From Tateyamaria pelophila (lineage in GTDB: Bacteria > Pseudomonadota > Alphaproteobacteria > Rhodobacterales > Rhodobacteraceae): 64,000 nucleotides of DNA. Shown here in pieces: positions 42,505 through 51,784 of the stretch. Under the pieces are notes generated by a model. It did not search any database, had not been told where the DNA came from, and saw only the letters and a list, made by a program, of their open reading frames with translations. Within the stretch, counting starts at the first letter, position 1; each line of letters opens with the position of its first letter. The translations under genes were made by a program, and so were the position numbers. The stretch covers positions 1 to 64,000 of the forward strand of contig NZ_JAIMIA010000006.1 in the NCBI RefSeq assembly GCF_019966495.1, read 5' to 3'.

Positions 42505-43776
42505 CTAGGCCGGCAAGAGAAGCGTTTCCAAAGCGTGTCCCATGACCTTGGCGCTGTCCAGCATATCGGTAATCCCGATCCATTCGTCCGGTTTGTGCGC
42601 CAGCTCCAGTTCGCCCGGTCCATAGGCGATGCAATTGCGCAATTTTCCGATCCGGTCGATATGCTTTTGATCGTAGGACCCGGGAGAGGCGACATAAGTA
42701 GGTGCGACCCCGAGGATGGCTTCTATGGCGGCATGGACGGTTTCGACCACAGGGGCCGTTCGGTCCGTCATGGACGGCAGCACGACATTGAGCTCGCGCA
42801 TTTCATAATCGAACCGGTCGCGCGAGGCTTTCAAACCCTCCAGCAAGGCGACGATTTCGCCGCGCACATCGTCGACGTTTTCCTCGACCAGGAACCGCCG
42901 GTCGATCACAATGCGGCAACTGTCCGGGACGCAATGCGCGGGCAGGCCATCATAATCGGCGGTTTGTTCCGCCTGACCTCCATGGATCGAATTGATGTTC
43001 ATCGTCGAATTCCGCGCGCCTTCGGGCACAACGGGCATTTCGGTAAAGCGGTTCGCCATGGCGGGGTACAGATCGGTTTCGAACCGGTCCAGCACGGCCC
43101 CCATATGGCGCACGGCGCAATCGCCGAGAAAGGGCATGCAGCCATGTGCAATTTCGCCTTTCGTCTCGATCTCGGCCCACCAGCCGCCACGGTGGCCAAG
43201 GCAAATCCGGTCCTTGTTCAGCGGCTCGGGGATAATGACATGCTGGACCCGCTGCGGAGAAAAATACCCTTTCTCCGCCAGATAGGCGACGCCGCCGTAG
43301 CCACCGGATTCTTCGTCCGCGGTCGCACTGATTTCGATTGCGCCTTGAAACTCCGGAAATTCTTCGATGAACGCCTCGGCGGCGATGATCGAGGATGCCA
43401 GCCCGCCTTTCATGTCGCAGGCGCCGCGCCCATAGATCTTGTCGCCTTCCACCGCTGCACCGAAGGGATCACGGGTCCAGCCGTGTCCGACCTCGACAAC
43501 GTCGTGATGGCTGTTGAAATGCACGCAATCGCCGGGGCGCTTGCCGCTGCGTCTGGCGACAAGGTTCCAGCGCGGGTATGTTGCGCTGTCGCCGGGTGTG
43601 CCAAAGGCCCGGATCATCTCCGTTTCGAATCCGTGCGCCTTTAGCCGCGCGTCCAGAAGCGCGCAGATATCATGATAATGCCTGCCGGGGGGGTTCAGCG
43701 TCGGGATCCGGATGAGCGCCTGTGTCAGTGCGATCAGGTCGTCCCGTTTTGCGTCTATGCGGTCTGTGAGCGTCAT
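42505..43776 (-). CDS. M20-family metallopeptidase/deacylase (ArgE/DapE-like)
   Basis: A 423-residue zinc-dependent amidohydrolase. Zinc ligands and catalytic residues are at FNSHHDVVEVG (about 87-97), GRGACDMKGG (about 115-124) and ADEESGGYGG (Glu pair, about 153-162), with a dimerisation domain in the middle. ATG 43776 is the likely start; upstream sequence contains a repeat element. It shares strand and neighbourhood with the peptide-binding protein (152-bp gap), consistent with cleaving an imported N-acyl amino acid or peptide. Confidence 0.88.
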   Translation of the reverse strand: MTLTDRIDAKRDDLIALTQALIRIPTLNPPGRHYHDICALLDARLKAHGFETEMIRAFGTPGDSATYPRWNLVARRSGKRPGDCVHFNSHHDVVEVGHGWTRDPFGAAVEGDKIYGRGACDMKGGLASSIIAAEAFIEEFPEFQGAIEISATADEESGGYGGVAYLAEKGYFSPQRVQHVIIPEPLNKDRICLGHRGGWWAEIETKGEIAHGCMPFLGDCAVRHMGAVLDRFETDLYPAMANRFTEMPVVPEGARNSTMNINSIHGGQAEQTADYDGLPAHCVPDSCRIVIDRRFLVEENVDDVRGEIVALLEGLKASRDRFDYEMRELNVVLPSMTDRTAPVVETVHAAIEAILGVAPTYVASPGSYDQKHIDRIGKLRNCIAYGPGELELAHKPDEWIGITDMLDSAKVMGHALETLLLPA

Positions 43777-43831
43777 GATGCGAGTGTTGGCCCGTGCGCA
43801 CAGATTGGCAAGACCAGAACATGCATCTGGC

Positions 43832-43864
43832 CGACCCTTCGGGGAGGATTTTTTGGAACAGAGA
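43832..43864. repeat. Gene-end repeat, copy C (33 bp)
   Basis: Identical over 33 bp to 40809-40841. It lies 15 bp downstream of the stop of the leftward MBL gene and 55 bp upstream of the M20 gene, the same position and orientation as the other copies. Confidence 0.75.
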
Positions 43865-43879
43865 CGCCGGACCGATAGG

Positions 43880-44755
43880 TTAGAGTTTGCCCAAGGGGAC
43901 TTTGAGGGCCATGTCGCCCGCAGCATCGCGGGGGATTTCACCTGCGCGCATGTTCACTTGCAAGGCTGGAATGATCAGGCTGGGCATGGCCAGTTGGGCG
44001 TCGCGTTCGGTCCTGAATTTGATGAAGTCGTCACGGGTCTTGCCGCCGCCCACATGGATGTTCTTTTCACGTTCCTCGGCAACGGTTGTTTCCCAGGAAA
44101 TGGCCCGTCCGCCCGGTCCGTAGTCGTGGCAGATAAAGAGCCGCATTTCGTCTGGCAGGGACAGGACGCGCATGATGCTGTCGTAAAGTGCGCCTGCATC
44201 TCCGCCCGGAAAATCCGCACGGGCCGAGCCGCCATCGGGCATGAACAGCGTGTCCCCTACAAAGGCGGCATCGCCCATCACATGCACCATGCAGGCGGGT
44301 GTGTGGCCCGGCGTGTGCATCGCGAAACAGGTCATGGCTCCGATCTGGTAGGTATCGTTATCTTCGAACAGCGCATCGAACTGCGAGCCGTCGCGCTGAA
44401 ATTCGGTGCCTTCGTTGAACACCTTGCCGAAGGTATCCTGTATTTCCGTGATCCTGGCGCCGATGCCGATTTTGCCCCCAAGCGTCTGCTGAATATAGGG
44501 CGCGCCGGAAAGGTGATCAGCATGCACATGCGTTTCTATGATCCATTCAAGGATCAGATCGTGGTCTCTGATATGGGCAATAATCGCGTCGGCCCCGTCG
44601 AAATTGAGCGCCCCGGCGGCATAGTTGATATCCATCACCGCATCGATCACGGCACAGTTGCGTCCGTTCGGTTCCTGCACGACATAAGAAATGGTGTTGG
44701 ACCGCGCGTCAAAAAACGGTGTGACAATGGGGTGCTGGGACATGTCCGGCGTCAT
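43880..44755 (-). CDS. MBL-fold persulfide-dioxygenase-like hydrolase
   Basis: A 291-residue metallo-beta-lactamase fold protein of the ETHE1/Blh group, which oxidise glutathione persulfide to sulfite. The metal motif ETHVHADHLSG (about residues 73-83), MHTPGHTPACMVH, GDTLFMPDGGSARADFPGG and FICHDYGPGG are characteristic. It overlaps the rhodanese gene by 4 bp; this pairing is common for sulfide detoxification modules. No BigR-type regulator is adjacent. Confidence 0.85.
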   Translation of the reverse strand: MTPDMSQHPIVTPFFDARSNTISYVVQEPNGRNCAVIDAVMDINYAAGALNFDGADAIIAHIRDHDLILEWIIETHVHADHLSGAPYIQQTLGGKIGIGARITEIQDTFGKVFNEGTEFQRDGSQFDALFEDNDTYQIGAMTCFAMHTPGHTPACMVHVMGDAAFVGDTLFMPDGGSARADFPGGDAGALYDSIMRVLSLPDEMRLFICHDYGPGGRAISWETTVAEEREKNIHVGGGKTRDDFIKFRTERDAQLAMPSLIIPALQVNMRAGEIPRDAAGDMALKVPLGKL

Positions 44756-45162
44756 TTGGCCCCCTCGTTTTTGGTATCGTGCGAGACAGGTCCGCCTTGT
44801 TTTTCCCAGGTCGAGAACCCTTCGCGCAAGTGCGCTGCGTCAAAGCCCATGTCTTGCAGGGTGGCCACCGTCAACGCCGACCGCCAGCCAGAAGCGCAAT
44901 GAAAGAGGTAGCTCTTGTCGGATTGTCCGAACACTTCCTTGAAATAGGGACTGTCGGGGTCGACCCAGAACTCGATCATGCCGCGCGGCGCGTGGACAGA
45001 GCCGGGGATGTATCCGCTGCGCTGTCGTTCGCGCACATCTCGGATGTCGACAATGATCACATCGGGGTCGTCTACCATTGCGATTGCATCTGATGTGTCG
45101 ACCTCTTTGATCCGTGCGCGGGCATTGGCCACAAGGGTGGCTGCTGAGGTTTTGAGGGCCAT
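44752..45162 (-). CDS. Rhodanese-domain sulfurtransferase
   Basis: A 136-residue single-domain rhodanese. The active-site loop is FHCASGWRS with Cys at about residue 89; VDIRDVRERQRSGYIPGSVHAPRGMIEFW is the family's N-terminal part. It transfers sulfane sulfur, here probably in concert with the adjoining persulfide-dioxygenase-like enzyme. First gene of the leftward pair, divergent from the Bat operon across a 263-bp spacer. Confidence 0.88.
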   Translation of the reverse strand: MALKTSAATLVANARARIKEVDTSDAIAMVDDPDVIIVDIRDVRERQRSGYIPGSVHAPRGMIEFWVDPDSPYFKEVFGQSDKSYLFHCASGWRSALTVATLQDMGFDAAHLREGFSTWEKQGGPVSHDTKNEGAK

Positions 45163-45425
45163 GATAAATCCTAATCCAGTCGCTTCGGACTGTGCCAGTC
45201 ATGTCTGGTTTGAGCAAGGTCGTTCGAGATTACGAGCGGTCCGGCCGCGAGCCGCCTTCGGTTTTTGACCCTGGCCATTTGTTGTGCATGATCCGCGTCC
45301 TTCGCCGGGGCCGGGCGACTTTGACCTTGCCAATGGGGATGTGGCAGAAGCTATACTGTCCCTTCAGGCCGGACCCGATGTGGCCTTTGACCCAATGAGC
45401 GCTCTCTTAGTAAACGGATGATATC
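45163..45425. other. Divergent spacer between sulfur genes and Bat operon
   Basis: The 263-bp spacer must hold promoters for both directions. A possible -10 TATACT is at 45352-45357 for the rightward operon, with only a weak TTGCCA at 45327 (19-bp spacing). A short CAGTCGC/GACTG-type hairpin is near 45177-45200. No clear operator was seen. Confidence 0.3.
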
Positions 45426-46421
45426 GTGACTGCACTTGCCCAGATCGAAGACCTAAAAACCCGAATGGGCGCTTCCATAATCGGTCAGCGTGACGTCGTT
45501 GAACGACTGGTGATCGGCTTGCTGGCCAACGGCAATCTGTTGATCGAGGGCTTGCCGGGCCTTGCCAAGACCCGTGCCGTAAAGGCGATGGCCGAGAACA
45601 TGGACGCCGCGTTCAGCCGTATTCAGTTCACGCCTGATCTTTTGCCTTCGGATGTGACAGGCACGGAAGTGTATCACCAGACACCCGAGGGGGCGTCGTT
45701 CAAGTTTGACCCGGGTCCGATCTTTGCCAATATCGTGTTGGCAGACGAGATTAACCGCGCCCCTGCCAAGGTGCAGGCGGCCTTGCTTGAAGCCATGGAA
45801 GAACGCCAGGTCACGGTGGCCGGGACCACGCACAAGATGCCGCCCTTGTTCATCGTGATGGCGACCCAAAACCCCATCGAACAAGAGGGTACCTATCCCT
45901 TGCCCGAAGCGCAGATGGACCGGTTTTTAATGCATGTCCGCGTGGATTATCCACCGATTGAAGACGAAGTGAAGGTCATTCGGCTGGTTCGGGCCGAGGA
46001 AGCCGCCAAGCAAGAGGCCGACGCGGGCCAGACGCCTGACACAGAGGGAAAGGTGCCAGACATCCCGCAGGATGCCGTTTTTCAGGCCCGCAGGGAGATT
46101 GCGGATATCCACGTCTCGGAGGCGATGGAACGCTACATGGCCGATCTGGTTTACGGAACGCGCATGCCTGCCGCGCTGTCCGAGGATCTTGGGCGATGGA
46201 TCGAAGTTGGCGGCAGCCCGCGCGCGTCGCTGGCCTTTGACAAATGCGGACGGGCCCATGCGTGGCTGGCGGGGCGCGACTATGTTGACCCCGAAGATGT
46301 GCGCGCGGTGGCCCATGATGTTTTGCGGCATCGTCTGACCCTGTCTTACGAGGCGCAGGGGGAGGGCGTTTCGCCAGACGATGTGATCGATGTTTTGTTG
46401 TCCAAGGTGGCCTTGCCGTAA
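45426..46421 (+). CDS. MoxR-family AAA+ ATPase
   Basis: A 331-residue AAA+ chaperone-like ATPase. Walker A GLPGLAKTRAVKAMA (about residues 42-56), Walker B NIVLADEINRAPAKVQAALLEAMEE, and sensor region MATQNPIEQEGTYPLPEAQMDRF are all MoxR hallmarks. It starts with GTG at 45426. MoxR ATPases work with VWA proteins encoded next door, here the two VWA proteins of the operon, probably in assembly or activation of envelope or redox proteins. Confidence 0.93.
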   Translation: MTALAQIEDLKTRMGASIIGQRDVVERLVIGLLANGNLLIEGLPGLAKTRAVKAMAENMDAAFSRIQFTPDLLPSDVTGTEVYHQTPEGASFKFDPGPIFANIVLADEINRAPAKVQAALLEAMEERQVTVAGTTHKMPPLFIVMATQNPIEQEGTYPLPEAQMDRFLMHVRVDYPPIEDEVKVIRLVRAEEAAKQEADAGQTPDTEGKVPDIPQDAVFQARREIADIHVSEAMERYMADLVYGTRMPAALSEDLGRWIEVGGSPRASLAFDKCGRAHAWLAGRDYVDPEDVRAVAHDVLRHRLTLSYEAQGEGVSPDDVIDVLLSKVALP

Positions 46422-46430
46422 GGAGGCACC

Positions 46431-47366
46431 ATGTCCGAGCCACTCGATCCGCGCATTCATGTCGACCTCGCTCATTTGCGTGCCTTGAAAGGACGTGCCC
46501 GGTCGATCACGTTTCGACCCCGGCAACCCTCCAACAGTATTCTGAATGGCCAACATGCCTCCAAGATCAAAGGACGGGGGCTCAATTTCGAGGAATTGCG
46601 CCATTACGCGATAGGCGATGACGTGCGCACCATCGACTGGAAGGTGACGGCACGCACTGGCACGCCCTATGTTCGGGTTTATACCGAAGAGCGGGACCGG
46701 CCGGTGTTGCTGGTGGTGGATCAGCGGATGTCGATGTTTTTCGGCAGCAAACTGAACATGAAATCCGTGACGGCGGCAGAGGCGGCGGCCTTGTCTGCCT
46801 TCCGCGTGCGCGCCAAGGGCGACCGGGTAGGTGGCATTATCTTTGATGATACCGGCATGACGGAAATTCGCCCGCAATCCTCCGCCCGCGCGCTCAACCG
46901 GTTTCTGGATGATCTGGCGCAGGCCAATTGCAGGCTGAACGCCCAAGCACCCTCGGTCAGGCCTATTCCGCTAAGCCAACCGATCAAGGCGGCGGCGCGG
47001 ATCGCGAAATCGGGGGGGCTCGTCATCGTGTTCAGCGATTTCGATGGCTGGGACGATGCGACCGAAAAGAGCCTCCGCCGGATCGCTCAGCACAATGAGT
47101 TGATCCTGTTCAGTGTCTCTGATCCGACGTCCCAACAGTTGCCGCCGGATTTGAACATGATCGTTTCGGATGGCGAATTGCAGGCGCAGGTCAATGTAGG
47201 TGACGAAACCGTGCGCCGCCGTTTGGCGGAGTATAGCAGCGGCCGCCTGAAGTCTTTGTTCGACTTTTCGGGTAAGTACGGCGTGCCGGTGGTGCCCCTG
47301 ACCACCGCCGAGGAAACCTTGCCGCAACTTGTGCGTCTTTTGGGCGGGGGAGGGGCGCGCAGATGA
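46431..47366 (+). CDS. DUF58 protein of the Bat operon
   Basis: A 311-residue cytoplasmic DUF58 protein. The family signature GRGLNFEELRHYAIGDDVRTIDW (around residues 45-67, motif split here) is well preserved, and the following region is a VWA-like fold (LLVVDQRMSMFFG). It follows moxR by 9 bp and overlaps the next gene by 4 bp. It is a constant partner of MoxR and VWA proteins; its biochemical role is unknown. Confidence 0.88.
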   Translation: MSEPLDPRIHVDLAHLRALKGRARSITFRPRQPSNSILNGQHASKIKGRGLNFEELRHYAIGDDVRTIDWKVTARTGTPYVRVYTEERDRPVLLVVDQRMSMFFGSKLNMKSVTAAEAAALSAFRVRAKGDRVGGIIFDDTGMTEIRPQSSARALNRFLDDLAQANCRLNAQAPSVRPIPLSQPIKAAARIAKSGGLVIVFSDFDGWDDATEKSLRRIAQHNELILFSVSDPTSQQLPPDLNMIVSDGELQAQVNVGDETVRRRLAEYSSGRLKSLFDFSGKYGVPVVPLTTAEETLPQLVRLLGGGGARR

Positions 47367-47842
47367 GTGAGGAAGATCTTGCCAATCTGGATCTGGTCGA
47401 ACTTTACGATCTGCTAATACGTCCGGACGCGCCCGACGCGATCTCGATGTGGCCTCAGACGGCGGGATGGATCTGGGTTGCTGCGCTGGTTCTTGTTGCA
47501 CTGGGTGTGTTGGTCTGGGCCTTGGTTGCACGGCATCGCGCAAACGCGTATCGGCGCGCGGCATTGGTCGCGCTCAATCAGGCGGGCGACGATCCCGCCC
47601 GGATTGCGGACGTTCTACGCCGAACGGCGCTGTCTGCCTTTCCGCGTGAGACGGTGTCTCAGTTACATGGTGTGCAGTGGCTTGCGTTTCTGGATCAGGC
47701 GGCGCCTGGGGTAAAGTTCGCCAGTTCCGATGCGGGACGTGTTCTGGCGGCATCTCCGTACCGCCCGCAAGACCCGAACAAGGACCTGCCCGCCATGGCC
47801 GCGCAATGGATCAAGAGCCATCGCAAAGCGGGGCCAACCTGA
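47363..47842 (+). CDS. DUF4381 single-pass membrane protein
   Basis: A 159-residue protein with one transmembrane helix at about residues 33-58 (AGWIWVAALVLVALGVLVWALVA, central part) and a cytoplasmic tail with HGVQWLAFLD, typical of the DUF4381 family found in Bat-type operons. Overlaps DUF58 by 4 bp and the next gene by 1 bp (TGATG). Confidence 0.8.
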   Translation: MSEEDLANLDLVELYDLLIRPDAPDAISMWPQTAGWIWVAALVLVALGVLVWALVARHRANAYRRAALVALNQAGDDPARIADVLRRTALSAFPRETVSQLHGVQWLAFLDQAAPGVKFASSDAGRVLAASPYRPQDPNKDLPAMAAQWIKSHRKAGPT

Positions 47843-48834
47843 TGTTGTCCTTTGCGTTTCCATGGGCGTTCCTTGTGCTGCCGTTGCCGTTGCCGTTTCT
47901 GGTCTGGAAATTTGCGCCCGCACACCGTGAGCAGGCGCAGGCCTTGCGGGTTCCGTTTTTCCGCAGCCTTGCTGAGGCCGCAGGCGAAGAACCCGCGCAA
48001 GGGGCCGTGATCCGCAAGCGGGGCCGGTGGCAGATGGCCGTCGCCATTTGTTGCTGGTGTCTGACGGTGATCGGTCTGGCGCGCCCCGAAATTCTGGGCG
48101 ACCCCATCGTGATCGAAAAGGCAGCGCGTGATCTGGTGCTGGCCGTTGATATATCAGGCTCCATGGATGAACGGGATTTGCGGGACGAAAACGACAAGCC
48201 CCTGCAACGGCTCGATGCGGTCAAAAGTGTGATCAACGACTTCATCGCGGAGCGTGACGGCGACCGGATCGCGTTGATCGTGTTTGGATCAAGCGCCTAT
48301 CTGCAGACCCCCTTTACCGAAGACCTCGACAGTGCGGCCGAACTGATGGAACAGACTCAGGTCGGGATGGCAGGGCCACATACCGCTATCGGGGATGCCA
48401 TCGGGCTTGCCTTGCGCACATTTGAAGCCTCAGACGTTGAGCAACGCCTGTTGGTTCTGCTCAGTGATGGGGCCGATACAAACAGTCAGATGAGCCCGGA
48501 GAACGCGACCGAGATTGCAGCAAGCAAAGGCGTTAAAATCTATACGATCGGGGTCGGTGATCCGAACGGGAGCGGAGAGCAGCGGGTGGATCTGGCGACG
48601 CTTGAAGCAATCGCGACGCGCGCAGGCGGCGGTTTCTACCAGACCAATGACACCGAAGGCCTGCGCGAGATCTATGCGGAGATTGACCGATTGAACCCCC
48701 GGCTGGTTGAGACGACGACCTTCCAGCCCAAGACCTCGGTGGGTTATTATGCCTTTGCGGCGACCGTTCTTTTGGGGATCGTTCTGTTTTTGGGCCTCAT
48801 GCTGTCTGCGCGGCGGAGGGTAGCGCATGGCTGA
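47842..48834 (+). CDS. BatA-like VWA-domain membrane protein
   Basis: A 330-residue protein with an N-terminal membrane segment pair (about residues 5-22 and 65-82), a von Willebrand A domain and a C-terminal helix (about 300-322). The MIDAS motif VDISGSMDERD is intact (Asp-x-Ser-x-Ser), with later LLSDGADTNSQ. It resembles BatA of the Bacteroides aerotolerance operon. It is likely a metal-dependent protein-interaction module exposed to the periplasm or cytoplasm and a client of MoxR. Confidence 0.88.
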   Translation: MLSFAFPWAFLVLPLPLPFLVWKFAPAHREQAQALRVPFFRSLAEAAGEEPAQGAVIRKRGRWQMAVAICCWCLTVIGLARPEILGDPIVIEKAARDLVLAVDISGSMDERDLRDENDKPLQRLDAVKSVINDFIAERDGDRIALIVFGSSAYLQTPFTEDLDSAAELMEQTQVGMAGPHTAIGDAIGLALRTFEASDVEQRLLVLLSDGADTNSQMSPENATEIAASKGVKIYTIGVGDPNGSGEQRVDLATLEAIATRAGGGFYQTNDTEGLREIYAEIDRLNPRLVETTTFQPKTSVGYYAFAATVLLGIVLFLGLMLSARRRVAHG

Positions 48835-50347
48835 CCTGATCGGCGTCTTTCATTTCCTGCGTCCGTTTTGGTTGCTGGCGCTTGTGCCCATTGCCTTGAT
48901 CTGGTGGCAGGTTCGTCCGCGCCGTGTCGCCCGAGAGGATATGGCCGAAGGGCTTGCACCCCATCTGGCGCGCGCGCTGACCGTTGGATCGCAGAGCGGA
49001 CGCCGCGTCTATCCCATCGACGGGATGGCGCTGACACTTGCCATGCTGGTCGTTGCAACGGCCGGGCCGACATGGAGCCGTATGACCAATCCGCTCTTGG
49101 CCCAGACTGCGCCTTTGGCAGTCGTGCTCAAGGTCACGCCGTCGATGGAGAATGTCGATGTCCAACCGACGCGGCACAAACGGGCATCGTTCAAGATCCT
49201 CGACCTGATCGAACGGCGTGGGGGGGCGCAGACAGCGCTTTTTGCCTATGCAGGATCGGCCCACCGGGTCACACCTCTGACCGAAGATCCCAACATCGTG
49301 CGCTCTTATCTGTCCGGCCTTTCACCGGATATCATGCCACAGGAAGGCGATCGTGCCGACCAGGCACTGGCCCTCGCGCAGGGGGAAATTGCAAAGTCTG
49401 ACACGCCCGGCGCAATCCTGTTTGTTCTTGACGATCTGAACCCGGCCAACGTGGCGGCCTTCAACGAAGGTGCCGCAGAACGCGCTCCTGTGATCTTTTT
49501 TGTGGTTGCGGGGCAGGGTGTGCAAATCCCGCAACTGGATCAGATCGACAATGCATCCGTTGTGCGGATCACGCCGGATGATACCGATCTGGATCAGATT
49601 GAGCGGCGGGTCTTGTCGGCGTACCGTGAGGCGCTTTTGGAAGATACGCGGCAGGATTGGGAAGACAAAGGCTGGCTGCTGGCATGGCCCGCGCTCTTGC
49701 TGTTCTTGCCATGGTTCCGGCGTGGCTGGACCATGCGCTGGGGATTGGCATTCCTGCTGGTTGGATCGTTTGGCAAACCCGCGCAGGCTGAGGGGTGGAG
49801 AGACTGGTTTCTGACGCCGGATCAGCAAGGCCAGATCAGTTTCAACACCAAGGATTTCAGCGGGGCTGCCGACCAGTTTCAGGATGCGGACTGGCGCGCC
49901 TATGCGCTGCTTGTTGCGGGCCGGTATGAAGAGGCAGCCGAGGCCTATGGGTTTATCGAAACATCGGCAGGTGCGAACGGCGAAGGGATCGCCCTTTTGC
50001 GCCACCGCAAATATCACGACGGCATACGCGCCTTTGAAAAGGCGTTGGAACGCGATCCGAGCAACGTGACTGCACAGAAAAACCTCGCGACGGCCAAGGC
50101 CATTGTCGCTTATGTTGAAAGCACCCAAGCGGCGTCGGACACAGGCGAGCAGTCGGGGATCGGAGCCGATGAGACGGTCTTTGACAACGAAAGCGGGCAG
50201 GGCGAAGAGATGCAGATCGAACGCGAACCGTCAGAAGATGCGCCCGCAGGCCTTTCGACCGAAGACTGGATGCGGGCCGTGGATACACAGGTCGGAGAAT
50301 TCCTGCAGTCCCGGTTCCGGTTGGAAAATGCGCAGGGGGACAACTGA
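48827..50347 (+). CDS. BatB/BatC-like VWA-TPR fusion protein
   Basis: A 506-residue protein: two N-terminal membrane helices, a VWA-like domain (about 85-265), another membrane region (about 275-312) and a C-terminal TPR region (about 340-420, e.g. GIRAFEKALERDPSNVTAQKN) ending in an acidic, low-complexity tail. The VWA domain lacks a MIDAS: VLKVTPSMENVD stands where Asp-x-Ser-x-Ser is expected. It overlaps the BatA-like gene by 8 bp and ends 1 bp into the batD start. Confidence 0.85.
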   Translation: MADLIGVFHFLRPFWLLALVPIALIWWQVRPRRVAREDMAEGLAPHLARALTVGSQSGRRVYPIDGMALTLAMLVVATAGPTWSRMTNPLLAQTAPLAVVLKVTPSMENVDVQPTRHKRASFKILDLIERRGGAQTALFAYAGSAHRVTPLTEDPNIVRSYLSGLSPDIMPQEGDRADQALALAQGEIAKSDTPGAILFVLDDLNPANVAAFNEGAAERAPVIFFVVAGQGVQIPQLDQIDNASVVRITPDDTDLDQIERRVLSAYREALLEDTRQDWEDKGWLLAWPALLLFLPWFRRGWTMRWGLAFLLVGSFGKPAQAEGWRDWFLTPDQQGQISFNTKDFSGAADQFQDADWRAYALLVAGRYEEAAEAYGFIETSAGANGEGIALLRHRKYHDGIRAFEKALERDPSNVTAQKNLATAKAIVAYVESTQAASDTGEQSGIGADETVFDNESGQGEEMQIEREPSEDAPAGLSTEDWMRAVDTQVGEFLQSRFRLENAQGDN

Positions 50348-51684
50348 TGCGCAGGTTGCTTACTTTGGTGTTCTTGTTTGCGTCTCTGCTTGGCAGCTTC
50401 GGCTGGGCACAAGACCCGAGGATCACGGTGACGGCGGACCAGGAAGAGGTGGTCGTCGGCCAGCCCTATCTGCTGCGGATCGAAGTGTTGGTGCCGACGT
50501 TCATGCCAAGCGCGCCCGTGTTCCCCACATTCGAAATGCCCGGTCTGATTGTCCGCCTGCCAGAAAAATCAACGTTGCCCGTCAGTGAGAAAATCGATGG
50601 CGACACATGGTCTGGCGTGACCCGCACTTATCGGATATATCCTACCCGTGCCGGAGAGATTGAGATATCGGCGCAAACGCTGTCCCTCGTCTACAAGAAC
50701 ACGGACACGAACGAGGATGTTTCGCTGACCGTGGACGTCCCGGCGACCACGATCCGCGCAACCGTACCGCAGGGCGCGCGTGCCCTTGATCCGCTGATCA
50801 TCGCGCAGGAGGTTACGATTGACCAAAGCTGGCAGGTGGCGGAGGGCGCGCTGGCGGTCGGTGATGCGGTGGTCAGAGCGCTTGACATCTCGGTTGACGG
50901 AGCCTCCGCCCTGTTTGTCCCGCCTTTGCTGGACACTGCGCCGCCGCGCTCGGACAGCGTGCAGCCGGAAGATGCGGACGCCGAAGCGTTGCCGTTTCTG
51001 GCCTACCCGGAAGACGCAAAAGTGACTGAAAAAATTGAGCGAGGTGTCATGTCTGGCACACGCCACGAACAGGTCAGCTATATCGCGCAGGCCGGTGGCG
51101 GTGTCGTCTTCCCCGATATCACCCTCAGATGGTACAATATCGAAACCAATGGGATCGAAGAGATCGTATTGAAAGGCCGCAGTGTCGAGGTCGCAATGCC
51201 GCCCGTCGAACGCACGCCGCCGGACCCCGCCACAATCCTTCGATGGGTCATTATTGCGGGCTTGTTGGCGGTATTGGCCTGGGGGGCTCGCAGGATCCTG
51301 TGGCCACCTCTGGCAAAAAAATATCAAAACCTTCAGATGCGCTACGCTGCCACTGCCAATGCGGTACATCGCAACGCTGCGAAACAGGCAAAGGCACGGA
51401 ATTTGAATGGCGTGCTAACTGCGCTGGATGAACGGACACGCCGGGGATATCCCGTCGCGCCCGATCTGGCGCAGGCCATCCGGGCGTTGACGCAAAAGAC
51501 ATACAGCGATGACCCTGCGAGCGATGAGGATACGACATACTGGCCCGCGATCCAAAGCGCCTTGCGCGCCGATCAACCACGCGTTTTTGTGCGTCACGCC
51601 AAGGGCGGACAGGATGCCTTGCCCGCACTCAACCCCTTTACCCAAGCGGGTCGTCAGACGATCTCCTTCAAAGAGCAGCAATAG
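50347..51684 (+). CDS. BatD-like protein
   Basis: A 445-residue exported protein with a signal peptide (MRRLLTLVFLFASLLGSFGWA), a long periplasmic beta-rich region and one transmembrane helix at about 298-320 (WVIIAGLLAVLAWGA), followed by a helical cytoplasmic tail. The segment YLLRIEVLVPTFMPSAPVFP near the N-terminus and GEIEISAQTLSL are typical of BatD (oxygen-tolerance) proteins. Last member of the six-gene Bat unit; the octaheme cytochrome follows after 100 bp. Confidence 0.85.
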   Translation: MRRLLTLVFLFASLLGSFGWAQDPRITVTADQEEVVVGQPYLLRIEVLVPTFMPSAPVFPTFEMPGLIVRLPEKSTLPVSEKIDGDTWSGVTRTYRIYPTRAGEIEISAQTLSLVYKNTDTNEDVSLTVDVPATTIRATVPQGARALDPLIIAQEVTIDQSWQVAEGALAVGDAVVRALDISVDGASALFVPPLLDTAPPRSDSVQPEDADAEALPFLAYPEDAKVTEKIERGVMSGTRHEQVSYIAQAGGGVVFPDITLRWYNIETNGIEEIVLKGRSVEVAMPPVERTPPDPATILRWVIIAGLLAVLAWGARRILWPPLAKKYQNLQMRYAATANAVHRNAAKQAKARNLNGVLTALDERTRRGYPVAPDLAQAIRALTQKTYSDDPASDEDTTYWPAIQSALRADQPRVFVRHAKGGQDALPALNPFTQAGRQTISFKEQQ

Positions 51685-51784
51685 GCGCATTGCAACGACC
51701 CGCCGGACGGTGTTTGAGGGTTGCCTCTGCGTTGGTGTTCCTTAGGGTAAGCCGCTTGAAGGGTACGAAAGGTCGCCTGTCGCT

